A DNA stretch of 35,396 nucleotides from a virus, in the IMG/VR virus record IMGVR_UViG_3300020416_000026, positions 1 through 35,396 of that record; one strand, written 5' to 3'. Positions 1-6,343 of this stretch are shown here, one piece after another. A model generated the notes under the pieces. The model was not told the DNA's origin. It did no database searches and was given only the letters and a program-made list of their open reading frames with translations. Each line of letters starts with the position of its first letter. Position 1 is the stretch's first letter. A program made the position numbers and the translations under genes.

Positions 1-200
1 CATACAACAAAGGTTACACAACACAACAGATAGCTGATGCTTTACGTGAGCCACAAGCTAGGGTTGCTTATCGTGTGAGATTACTACAGCGATTGGGTAT
101 CATCAGCTACAAGTACGATACACACAAGGCTAGAATTACTAAGATATACTTCAAGTACAAGAAAGAAATCAAAGAACTAGAAGCACAACTTAACATGTAA
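1..200 (+). CDS. C-terminal part of a helix-turn-helix protein (5' end outside window)
   Basis: An open frame enters from the left edge (codons in phase with base 3) and ends at TAA 198-200, giving about 65 residues. It begins YNKGYTTQQIADALREP and continues with ARVAYRVRLLQRLGIISY. The pattern 'TTQQIADAL...RVAYRVRLLQRLGI' is typical of a winged-helix or HTH DNA-binding unit, followed by a Lys-rich helix (YKKEIKELEAQLNM). As the first gene of the early arm it could be a transcriptional regulator, but that role is inferred from the fold-like pattern only. The N-terminus and true start are not visible. Confidence 0.6.
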   Translation, partial: YNKGYTTQQIADALREPQARVAYRVRLLQRLGIISYKYDTHKARITKIYFKYKKEIKELEAQLNM

Positions 201-208
201 GGATAAGT

Positions 209-397
209 ATGAGTGACAGTGAAACTAAAGGGATAGCTACGGTTATCCCTATAGATCAGTACTACAATGACATATCTAAGATCATTGATGATGCTGAATG
301 GATGGGTGAGGATGACATAGTAGAGTTATACTTGCCTGAGAAGGAACAAATAAAACAACAGATGAATGAAGGAGAGCTTTGGTATCCTAACTTCTGA
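209..397 (+). CDS. hypothetical protein, 62 aa, acidic
   Basis: The ORF has an ATG start preceded by TAAGGATAAGT (a good AGGA ribosome site) and lies 8 bases after the HTH gene, so it is probably in the same transcript. The product is acidic, with many Asp/Glu (ISKIIDDAEWMGEDDIVELY), no membrane segment and no motif I recognise. Small acidic early proteins of T7-like phages often bind host proteins, but nothing here shows that. The function is unknown. Confidence 0.65.
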   Translation: MSDSETKGIATVIPIDQYYNDISKIIDDAEWMGEDDIVELYLPEKEQIKQQMNEGELWYPNF

Positions 398-404
398 TAG
401 TACC

Positions 405-419
405 CTGTCCAAAGGACAG
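405..419 (+). other. perfect short hairpin in the 398-460 intergenic gap
   Basis: CTGTCC-AAA-GGACAG forms a perfect 6-bp stem with a 3-base loop. GGTAT (381-385) and ATACC (425-429) could extend the structure across the gene end. No T-run follows, so it is not a classical intrinsic terminator. It could be an RNA stability or processing element. The rest of the gap holds only the AAGGAG ribosome site of the next gene. Confidence 0.4.
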
Positions 420-460
420 CCCTAGTATACCAACATTTTCTGATTTGTCAAGGAGAAAAT

Positions 461-739
461 ATGACTAAAGGATTTGATGTAAAGAACCAAGCGATAGTCA
501 GAGACTTATCTAAGAGACTAAACTTGGAAGTAGGTATGAGCACAAGCATAGCTGTCGAACAAGCTATGACTTATCTAAAGGAAGCAATGCAAAAAAGAAA
601 TGTTGATAGCATCAAGGCTGCTGAACTTCTTAGATGGTGGCTTAGTGACTTTCAAGATGAAGAGCTTGAATACTTCGAGCTTCGAGTAGACTTAGGAAAT
701 CAAGTAAAGACTGTTGATACAAGGAGCGAGTATGCTTAA
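461..739 (+). CDS. hypothetical protein, 92 aa
   Basis: The start is ATG with a strong CAAGGAGAAAAT ribosome site. The product is predicted to be soluble and helical (KNQAIVRDLSKRLNLEVGM...AVEQAMTYLKEAM), with an aromatic and acidic second half (LRWWLSDFQDEELEYFEL). No catalytic motif was recognised. Its stop codon lies inside the start region of the next gene (ATGCTTAA, 732-739), indicating translational coupling. Function unknown. Confidence 0.7.
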   Translation: MTKGFDVKNQAIVRDLSKRLNLEVGMSTSIAVEQAMTYLKEAMQKRNVDSIKAAELLRWWLSDFQDEELEYFELRVDLGNQVKTVDTRSEYA

Positions 740-1088
740 AAACATAACAACAAACAAAGCACTTGGCTACACTGATGATCAGTGGGGTCAACTAATAGAG
801 GGCAATGGACTACTGTTGACGTGGTTCATTGAGTGGAACAAGGGCAACAATCAAGAAGCGAACATACTTGAGTTCTTCACACGCAGATACAATCAGACTG
901 CTGGTGGTGATCCTTGGCCTATGAAGGGTAGTATATCCCTCGATGGTAAGTACGTATCTGAAGGTGACGATGACCTTGAGCCATACTTTCTAATCAATAC
1001 TGACGATGGCGTAGGTTACGTCTACCCTTACGCTTTCGTAGCACTACCAAAGAAATCAGGTGGACATACAATAGTGAGGATGGACTAA
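732..1088 (+). CDS. hypothetical protein, 118 aa
   Basis: I chose ATG 732 (MLKNITTNKALGYTDDQW) over the in-frame TTG at 714 because AGGAG at 722-726 sits at the right distance from 732. The protein is Trp- and Gly-rich, with an acidic middle (EGDDDLEPYFLINTDDGVGYVYPYAFVALP) that looks beta-rich. No family recognised. It overlaps the upstream gene by 8 bases, and its TAA shares one base with the next ATG (TAATG), so this is a tightly coupled operon. Confidence 0.65.
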   Translation: MLKNITTNKALGYTDDQWGQLIEGNGLLLTWFIEWNKGNNQEANILEFFTRRYNQTAGGDPWPMKGSISLDGKYVSEGDDDLEPYFLINTDDGVGYVYPYAFVALPKKSGGHTIVRMD

Positions 1089-1231
1089 TGGAAATAATAA
1101 TTGATTGCGGTGATAAAGAACTAGCAAAGGCTATAGCTGATAAACTATCTGAGGATACAGGTGTAGCTAGAGATAAATTCAAGGAGAATACAGATGATGT
1201 GGATACTGATCTGGATGCAACTAGTGACTAG
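1088..1231 (+). CDS. small acidic protein, 47 aa
   Basis: A short frame starts at the ATG inside TAATG (1086-1090), with GAGGATG upstream as the ribosome site. The product begins MEIIIDCGDKELAKAIADKL and ends in an Asp-rich tail (TDDVDTDLDATSD). It overlaps the following small gene by 38 bases in another frame. No homology is recognised. The coupled start and good ribosome site are the only evidence that it is real. Confidence 0.45.
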   Translation: MEIIIDCGDKELAKAIADKLSEDTGVARDKFKENTDDVDTDLDATSD

Positions 1232-1367
1232 CCAAGGTGTAGAACACTATCAGCTAGGCACGTTCACCAAGAAGGATGACTGCCAAGAAGCCTTGACTAA
1301 GGCTGTAGTGCTAGTAAGCACCAGCGCAGAGATGCTTGCCTGTCTAGAAGTGGATACGAGACAATGA
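1194..1367 (+). CDS. small protein with hydrophobic N-terminus, 57 aa
   Basis: ATG at 1194 follows AAGGAG (1181-1186) at good spacing. The product begins MMWILIWMQLVTSQG, a short hydrophobic leader, followed by LGTFTKKDDCQEALTKA and a second Cys near the end (EMLACLEVD). It shares the layout 'hydrophobic start, FTxxxxC, second Cys' with the genes at 1924 and 11197. It may be an exported or membrane-anchored peptide with one disulfide. Its TGA overlaps the next ATG (ATGA at 1364-1367). Function unknown. Confidence 0.55.
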   Translation: MMWILIWMQLVTSQGVEHYQLGTFTKKDDCQEALTKAVVLVSTSAEMLACLEVDTRQ

Positions 1368-1600
1368 AAGATTACCAAGTAGTATTAAAAACAGAACTAA
1401 AAGGTGAGCATAGCATTGAACTTTACATCAAGGCTTACAGTGTAGAACAAATTGTTGATCAGCTTGGTGATGATTATTATATAGTAGAAATAGAGGAGTG
1501 GAAAGTAGATGCTACCAGACGAGATGGAAGCCGAGAAAAACAGGAAGCTACTGTTATCTCAAGCGGATACAATAGAAGTACTCAAGCAAAACGTGCGTGA
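1364..1600 (+). CDS. hypothetical protein, 78 aa
   Basis: The start overlaps the previous stop (ATGA). The first 50 residues (MKDYQVVLKTELKGEHSIEL and VDQLGDDYYIVEIEEWKV) look like a small alpha/beta domain. The last 30 residues are polar, and their codons overlap the next gene by 92 bases in another frame. That overlap is long for this phage, so either this C-terminus or the next gene's start may be less certain. No function recognised. Confidence 0.55.
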   Translation: MKDYQVVLKTELKGEHSIELYIKAYSVEQIVDQLGDDYYIVEIEEWKVDATRRDGSREKQEATVISSGYNRSTQAKRA

Positions 1601-1730
1601 CTTACAAGGACAATATCAGTCTGCACTGATACACAACAAGACACTAATACAAAGGATAGCTGAGTTGACAGATAGCGAGTGCTTCTGTGGTCTAGCAGAT
1701 GAACCAGTGCTTGCAACAGAGGAGATATGA
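1509..1730 (+). CDS. coiled-coil protein, 73 aa
   Basis: ATG 1509 has GAGGAG upstream (about 1493-1498). A second in-frame ATG at 1524 would drop five residues. The product is a long amphipathic helix (EKNRKLLLSQADTIEVLKQN and the following RDLQGQYQSALIHNKTLIQRI) ending with CFCGLADEP. This pattern suggests a coiled-coil oligomer, possibly capped by a metal- or disulfide-forming CxC. The role is unknown. It ends one base before the next start at 1732. Confidence 0.5.
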   Translation: MLPDEMEAEKNRKLLLSQADTIEVLKQNVRDLQGQYQSALIHNKTLIQRIAELTDSECFCGLADEPVLATEEI

Positions 1731-1731
1731 T

Positions 1732-1923
1732 ATGTATATAAACGATACAACAAGACAGATGATTAGAGAGATTGTGGTTGAGTTGTTTCAAGATGTACTA
1801 AAACCAAACCCAACTGATAACGAACAAGTCATACAACTTACTGATACTTTAGAAGACATAATAAAAAATAAGGTTGACAATTATAAAGTAGAAGTGTATG
1901 GGGTAAGTCTAAAGGAGTATTGA
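1732..1923 (+). CDS. hypothetical protein, 63 aa
   Basis: I chose ATG 1732 (MYINDTTRQMIREIVVELF) over the in-frame ATG 1699, because AGAGGAG lies just upstream of 1732 and the earlier start would overlap the preceding gene. The protein is helical, soluble and acidic, with no recognised motif. Its stop is followed directly by the next ATG at 1924, which again indicates coupling. Confidence 0.55.
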   Translation: MYINDTTRQMIREIVVELFQDVLKPNPTDNEQVIQLTDTLEDIIKNKVDNYKVEVYGVSLKEY

Positions 1924-2139
1924 ATGGATATTTTTGTTCTAGTTATAAGCATATGGGGTAACAATGGAACTGACTGGGTTTACGTAGGCAACCAGTACGT
2001 AATGAAAGAACAGTTCACCCTTGAGCAATGCCAAGAGATAGCTAAAGAATCTACTTGGAGAAAGTTTAAGACTAACCCATACTATGACTTACAGTTTGAT
2101 TGTTACAGCATAGGAGAACCTAAGTATGACTTGGATTAG
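1924..2139 (+). CDS. small protein with hydrophobic N-terminus and two Cys, 71 aa
   Basis: The start is directly after the previous TGA, with AAAGGAG as ribosome site. The N-terminus MDIFVLVISIWGNNG is hydrophobic. It is followed by QFTLEQCQEIAKES and, near the end, QFDCYSIGEP. The spacing of 'FTLEQC...C' resembles the genes at 1194 and 11197, suggesting a small exported family. The gene overlaps the primase-helicase start by 14 bases. Function unknown. Confidence 0.6.
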   Translation: MDIFVLVISIWGNNGTDWVYVGNQYVMKEQFTLEQCQEIAKESTWRKFKTNPYYDLQFDCYSIGEPKYDLD

Positions 2140-3736
2140 CCACAAAGAATGTCCTGCTGCTGATTGTGATAGCAGTGATGCTTTCTCATACAACTCAGAA
2201 ACCTTGGCAGGTAAGTGTCATTCTTGCAACAGGGTATACCCAAGAGAAATGAAAGACCTTGACATTTGGGCAGAAGAAGAGTATCCAACTTATCAAAGCA
2301 AGAAGGAAGCATGGGAAATGCAACAACAAGAATCAAATGTCACGGAGTTTGTCAAGCCTATGCACATGGCATACCGTGGCATCACCAAAGAAACTATGGA
2401 GTTCTACGACTGTAAGACTTTCATAGATGGGAAGGGTGAACCAGTACGACAAGAGTACATCTACCCTTCGGGTGGTGTGAAGGTCAGGCAACTACCAAAG
2501 ACATTCAGTGCTAGGAATCTAAAGACTGATGAGTTGTTTGGTATGAACCTATGGAACAGTGGCACAAGCAAGATCATCACGATCACAGAGGGTGAGCTAG
2601 ATGCTATGTCAGCATACCAGATGCTACACAATCCTAAGTTCGACAACCCTGTCGTGTCGTTGCCATCGTCAACACCATCGCACAAGCTTTGGGAAAAGAT
2701 AAACAAGTTCCTGTCTTCCTTCGACAAGATAGTATTGTCTATCGAACATGATGACCAAGGCAACTCAGTGTCAGCAAAGATAGCAAGCCTGTACCCTAAC
2801 AAGGTCTACCGCATGGAGCTTGACAAGTACAAGGATGCTAACGAGTTCCTGCAAGAGGGTCACGCCAAGACATTCAAGTCAGCGTGGTTCAATGCTAGGA
2901 AGTATACACCTGCTAACATACTGAATACACCTGATCAATTCCTTGGGTTGTACAACAGATCAGAGAACCACATCTACGTAGAGACAGGGGTGCAGGAGTT
3001 TGATGAGATGTGCCTAGGTTTGATGCAAGGACACTTCACCCTGTTCAAAGCACAGACAGGCATAGGCAAGACAGAGTTCATGCGTTACCTTGAGTACAGG
3101 ATACTCAGTCAATACCCTGACATAAAGATAGCTACATGGCACATGGAAGAGACTAAACTACGGTCTATACTTGGCTTGGTATCCTACGAAGTGGGTGACA
3201 ACCTGACACGCAAGGACTTGATAGAGGACAAGAACGCTGACAGTCTGGTACAACAGGCCATCACTAAGCTAACCAAAGACGAGAGACTATACCAGTTCTT
3301 CCTCAATGATGAGGACGATCCGCTTGACTTACTATCACAGATCAGGTATCTGTCTCAAGCGTGTGATGTAAACTACGTGTTCTTCGAACCTATCCAAGAC
3401 ATATCTGCCAACGCAGGTACAGAGGATAGCAAGGAGCAGTTCTTAGCTGACCTGTCAGTCAGGCTATCCAAGCTTGCGGCAGAGTTGGGTGTAGGTATTG
3501 TTACCATAGGACACACTAACGATGACGGTCAGGTAAAATACTGTCGTATGATTGAGCAACGTGCCTCAGTTGTAGTTGATCTACAGCGTGACAAGATGTC
3601 AGAGGACAGAGAAGAGAGGAACACAACCAAGCTACTAGTGACAAAGAACAGACCAGTAGGTCCAACAGGATACGCAGGGCAACTACAGTTTGACCCTGAC
3701 TCCTTTACATTGAAAGAAAAGTATGCAGTATATTGA
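2126..3736 (+). CDS. primase-helicase (T7 gp4-like, TOPRIM plus DnaB/RecA-type helicase)
   Basis: The 536-residue product fits a bifunctional replication primase and 5'-3' helicase. The order is a zinc motif C9-x4-C14...C31-x2-C34, then a TOPRIM core with TEGELDA (E155) and IEHDDQG (E207-x-D209), then helicase Walker A AQTGIGKT (309-316). Next are the catalytic-Glu segment WHMEET, a Walker B-like strand VNYVFFEP, the switch segment TIGHTND and a VVDLQRD segment where T7 has its arginine finger. Compared with T7 gp4, two acidic residues are Glu rather than Asp: one in TOPRIM and one in Walker B. It probably forms the replisome with the split polymerase and SSB just downstream. It is slightly shorter than T7 gp4 (566 aa). 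Confidence 0.93.
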   Translation: MTWISHKECPAADCDSSDAFSYNSETLAGKCHSCNRVYPREMKDLDIWAEEEYPTYQSKKEAWEMQQQESNVTEFVKPMHMAYRGITKETMEFYDCKTFIDGKGEPVRQEYIYPSGGVKVRQLPKTFSARNLKTDELFGMNLWNSGTSKIITITEGELDAMSAYQMLHNPKFDNPVVSLPSSTPSHKLWEKINKFLSSFDKIVLSIEHDDQGNSVSAKIASLYPNKVYRMELDKYKDANEFLQEGHAKTFKSAWFNARKYTPANILNTPDQFLGLYNRSENHIYVETGVQEFDEMCLGLMQGHFTLFKAQTGIGKTEFMRYLEYRILSQYPDIKIATWHMEETKLRSILGLVSYEVGDNLTRKDLIEDKNADSLVQQAITKLTKDERLYQFFLNDEDDPLDLLSQIRYLSQACDVNYVFFEPIQDISANAGTEDSKEQFLADLSVRLSKLAAELGVGIVTIGHTNDDGQVKYCRMIEQRASVVVDLQRDKMSEDREERNTTKLLVTKNRPVGPTGYAGQLQFDPDSFTLKEKYAVY

Positions 3737-3935
3737 TCCATACGCTGCCTTTGCAGCAGTAATATATTTCTTTGGCGTGTTCTTGTATTACGTACACGTC
3801 AAGACTATATTCTATTTTTTAGAGAAGCCGCATGAGATGCACTTCGGAAGAGTTATCTTCAGTAGTTTACTGTGGATATTCAACGTAGTAATGCTTATGT
3901 GGGTAGAGTTTACAGGAGAAGATGATGACAGATAA
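3723..3935 (+). CDS. small membrane protein, two predicted transmembrane segments, 70 aa
   Basis: ATG 3723 lies inside the end of the helicase gene. Two hydrophobic stretches are visible: residues about 7-32 (YAAFAAVIYFFGVFLYYVHV) and about 44-62 (VIFSSLLWIFNVVMLMWVEF). An acidic tail (EDDDR) follows. It overlaps both the helicase and the polymerase gene, so it must be co-translated with the replication proteins. A membrane role in replication or a superinfection or lysis function is possible, but nothing in the sequence decides this. Confidence 0.6.
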   Translation: MQYIDPYAAFAAVIYFFGVFLYYVHVKTIFYFLEKPHEMHFGRVIFSSLLWIFNVVMLMWVEFTGEDDDR

Positions 3936-4827
3936 GATCGTTGCAATGGACATCGAGACAGAATCATTGACTCCTGAAAAGATTTGGTGTATCTGTGCAG
4001 AAGATGTGCAGACAGGCGAGAAGGAACACTTCGTTCACCTAACAACAATACAAGAAGAGAAGGAGAGGTTCATTGAGTACTGTAGTAGATACGATAGGTT
4101 TATATTTCACAATGGAATCTGTTTTGATGTTCCTATTATTAATCGCCTTATAAAGAAAGACTTGATACCCTTGGAGTCAGTCATCGACACACTGATTGTC
4201 AGTAGACTGGTTGACTTTGACCTCAAGCATGGTCATGGCCTCAAGGCTTGGGGTATCAGGCTAGGTAACTTCAAGATGGACTTCTCAGACTTCTCTATGT
4301 TGTCAGATGAGATGATTAAGTATTGTCATCAGGACGTTACAGTTACATTAAGAGTGTACGATAAGTTCAAGAAAGTAATACATGATACTGATTGGCAGTG
4401 GGCCATACAGTGTGAACATGACATACAAATACTGTGTCAGACCATGACAGACAATGGCTTCTACTTCAACAAGGCTAAGGCTGAAGAGTTACTTGATGAG
4501 ATAGAACAACGTAAGGCACACCTTGAGGATGCTTTCCAAGAGGACTTCCCACCCAAGCTAGAGGAAGTCAATCGTATAAAGTACAGAAAGAAAGCTGACG
4601 GTACACTGTACAGTAACGTGACCAACGCACAAAAGAAACACGCTAAGACAGTAGTAGACTGGTCAAAGCAAGAGCCTGAGCTAGTATGCTACGACTTCAT
4701 AGACTTCAACCCTGCCTCACCCAAGATGCGGATAGAAAGATTGTGGGATGCAGGATGGAAACCCTTTGAGAAAACGAAAGGACATATAGACTATGAAAGA
4801 CAGTCAGCTAGAACTTTTCGTACATAA
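3925..4827 (+). CDS. DNA polymerase family A, N-terminal 3'-5' exonuclease fragment
   Basis: About 300 residues carry the proofreading exonuclease of a T7-like family A polymerase. Exo I is MDIETE (Asp-x-Glu, about residues 9-11), Exo II is HNGICFDVP, and Exo III is YCHQDVT. The part after it (FNPASPKMRIERLWDAGWKP) is the usual linker before the polymerase domain. The frame then breaks: the last nine residues (RQSARTFRT) come from an inserted gene, and the polymerase continues as a separate ORF at 5211. I prefer ATG 3925 to ATG 3922 because AGGAG at 3914-3918 is better spaced. The fragment has no palm or fingers and probably pairs with the downstream piece. Confidence 0.9.
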   Translation: MTDKIVAMDIETESLTPEKIWCICAEDVQTGEKEHFVHLTTIQEEKERFIEYCSRYDRFIFHNGICFDVPIINRLIKKDLIPLESVIDTLIVSRLVDFDLKHGHGLKAWGIRLGNFKMDFSDFSMLSDEMIKYCHQDVTVTLRVYDKFKKVIHDTDWQWAIQCEHDIQILCQTMTDNGFYFNKAKAEELLDEIEQRKAHLEDAFQEDFPPKLEEVNRIKYRKKADGTLYSNVTNAQKKHAKTVVDWSKQEPELVCYDFIDFNPASPKMRIERLWDAGWKPFEKTKGHIDYERQSARTFRT

Positions 4828-5230
4828 AGATGAGGTTGATAATGTGTATGGTTGTAGTACAAAAGTGTGCTCTCAATGTCGTAAAGAAAAACCTGCTACC
4901 ACTGAGTACTTTACAAGTAATGTAAATAACAAAGGAGTGCATGATAGATTAAAACATATATGTAAATCTTGTGTGTCTTTAAACAGCAGAATAGTACGTG
5001 AATTAAGAAAGACCGCACCACCTGTTCCTGAAAATTGTGATGTTTGTGGTGGTAGTCTATCAAAACTACCTAGCAGAGAGATTCATTTAGATCATTGTAG
5101 AAAAACTGAAACATTTAGAGGATGGTTGTGTAAAAATTGTAATGTGGGTATAGGTATGTTAGGTGATGATTCTGAAGGTGTAGAGAAAGCATTTGAATAC
5201 TTAAAAAAACATGAGGAAGAAAATGGATGA
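4793..5230 (+). CDS. endonuclease VII-like HNH (beta-beta-alpha-metal) nuclease inserted in the polymerase gene
   Basis: The 145 residues show an N-terminal zinc ribbon (C26-x2-C29...C57-x2-C60). After it comes an endonuclease VII-type domain with C82-x2-C85, the catalytic IHLDHCRKT segment (D100-H101), FRGWLCKNCN (C113-x2-C116) and GIGMLGD. Such free-standing nucleases act as Holliday-junction resolvases or homing endonucleases. Its ATG lies inside the end of the exonuclease fragment and its stop lies inside the start of the polymerase fragment, so it separates the two. Its base use differs from its flanks: 16 of 60 bases are G/C at 4921-4980, against 31 of 60 at 5341-5400. This suggests recent transfer. 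A homing role is inferred from position and family. Confidence 0.88.
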   Translation: MKDSQLELFVHKDEVDNVYGCSTKVCSQCRKEKPATTEYFTSNVNNKGVHDRLKHICKSCVSLNSRIVRELRKTAPPVPENCDVCGGSLSKLPSREIHLDHCRKTETFRGWLCKNCNVGIGMLGDDSEGVEKAFEYLKKHEEENG

Positions 5231-6239
5231 ACGAGGACAGAAGTTTGCTAAGTTCGGATGGACTTTATCTGAGGCAAACCTTAACACACTACCTGAGACA
5301 GCACCTGCAGGAGGCAAACGTCTAGCTGAGTGGTTGACACTTGAAGGTAGGCGATCCTCACTAGTGGAGTGGCTAGGGCATTGTGGTGACGATTCACGTA
5401 TACACGGTAGCTTTACACACGTTGGTGCATGGACAGGTAGGATGGCACACAGAAATCCTAACCAAGCTAACATCCCTGCACAGTTTCACGGTGATGCCGT
5501 TACTGCAGTGGAGAAGGTTAAGGATAGATACGATGGGCAACTACGTGAGCTATGGTGTGTACCCAAAGGCTGTTACTTGGTAGGTACAGACGCTGAGGGT
5601 ATTCAGTTACGTGTACTCGCACACCTGATGAAGTCAGAGGAATACGTACACGCTATCGTGTCAGGCAAGAAGGAAGATGAGACAGACATACACAACCTCA
5701 ACCGTAAGGCTCTAGGTATGTCACACGTTACTAGAGATATGGCTAAGACTTTTATCTATGCGTTCCTACTAGGTGCAGGTAATGCCAAGGTAGCACAGAT
5801 ACTCAAGGTCAACCAGAAAGAAGCAAAGCAAGCAGTTGAAAACTTTATGCAATCAATTCAAGGACTTGCTGAGTTAAAGAAAAAGATTATACCACACATA
5901 GCTAAACGTGGGTGGTTCAGAGGTCTTGATGGACGTAAGGTTGTAGTACCTTCAGAGCACAAGACACTAGCAGGTATGCTTCAGAATGGTGAGTCAACCA
6001 TAATGAAACATTCAGCACTCGATTGGGTACACAAAGCTAAGAGACAGTTCCTTGAGTTCAAGCTTGTGACGTGGCCTCACGATGAGTGGCAAACAGAAGT
6101 GCGTGGGCAGATGAAAGATGCTGAACTACTAGGTAAGATACAAAGGCAATCTATTGTTGACACTGGTGAAAAGTTTGGTATGATCTGTCCACTCGCAGGG
6201 TCAACTGACATAGGATATAATTGGAAGGATACTCATTAG
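5211..6239 (+). CDS. DNA polymerase family A, C-terminal polymerase fragment
   Basis: The 342 residues carry the polymerase domain. Motif A is VGTDAEGIQLR (D127). Motif B is RDMAKTFIYAFLLGAG (R175, K179, Y183). Motif C is PHDEWQ (H290-D291-E292). Y183 aligns with T7 Y526 (E. coli Pol I residue 762), and L187 sits where T7 has Y530. The segment GRMAHRNPNQANIPA is the usual template/primer-binding motif. No exonuclease is present; that lies in the fragment ending at 4827. A second ATG at 5223 (MDERGQKF) has GAGGAAG just upstream and may be the true start. Both starts lie inside the endonuclease reading frame. Confidence 0.92.
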   Translation: MRKKMDERGQKFAKFGWTLSEANLNTLPETAPAGGKRLAEWLTLEGRRSSLVEWLGHCGDDSRIHGSFTHVGAWTGRMAHRNPNQANIPAQFHGDAVTAVEKVKDRYDGQLRELWCVPKGCYLVGTDAEGIQLRVLAHLMKSEEYVHAIVSGKKEDETDIHNLNRKALGMSHVTRDMAKTFIYAFLLGAGNAKVAQILKVNQKEAKQAVENFMQSIQGLAELKKKIIPHIAKRGWFRGLDGRKVVVPSEHKTLAGMLQNGESTIMKHSALDWVHKAKRQFLEFKLVTWPHDEWQTEVRGQMKDAELLGKIQRQSIVDTGEKFGMICPLAGSTDIGYNWKDTH

Positions 6240-6343
6240 TGTTAGGATCAGTACTATTTGCGTTATCTCCTGTCATTTTTTGCTTGACATTGGAGTTAAT
6301 TACCTATATGTTGAAAAAACGAATCAGTAAAGAGGAGCTATAA
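6239..6343 (+). CDS. 34-aa single-span membrane micro-protein (GTG start)
   Basis: A frame starts at the GTG overlapping the polymerase stop (TAGTG, 6237-6241), with GGAAGGA at 6223-6229 as ribosome site. It ends with TAA immediately before the SSB-candidate ATG. The product begins MLGSVLFALSPVIFCLTLEL and continues ITYMLKKRISKEEL. This is one transmembrane segment followed by a basic, then acidic tail, so positive-inside rules would place the C-terminus in the cytoplasm. Exact tiling between two genes and the ribosome site support it. No homologue is recognised. Confidence 0.5.
   Translation: MLGSVLFALSPVIFCLTLELITYMLKKRISKEEL
6284..6312 (+). promoter_or_regulatory. candidate sigma-70-like promoter before the SSB gene
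   Basis: TTGACA (6284-6289) is a perfect -35 box. With a 17-base spacer it is followed by TATGTT (6307-6312), which matches four of six bases of the -10 consensus. It lies 32 bases before the SSB-candidate ATG and inside the 34-aa micro-ORF, so it could boost an abundantly needed ssDNA-binding protein. This is a consensus match by eye only. Confidence 0.3.

Noticed and set aside
4793-5230. Intein or group I intron interrupting the DNA polymerase
   Set aside because: The two polymerase halves and the insert are in three different frames, so an intein is impossible. The insert is almost entirely coding, leaving no room for a catalytic intron core.
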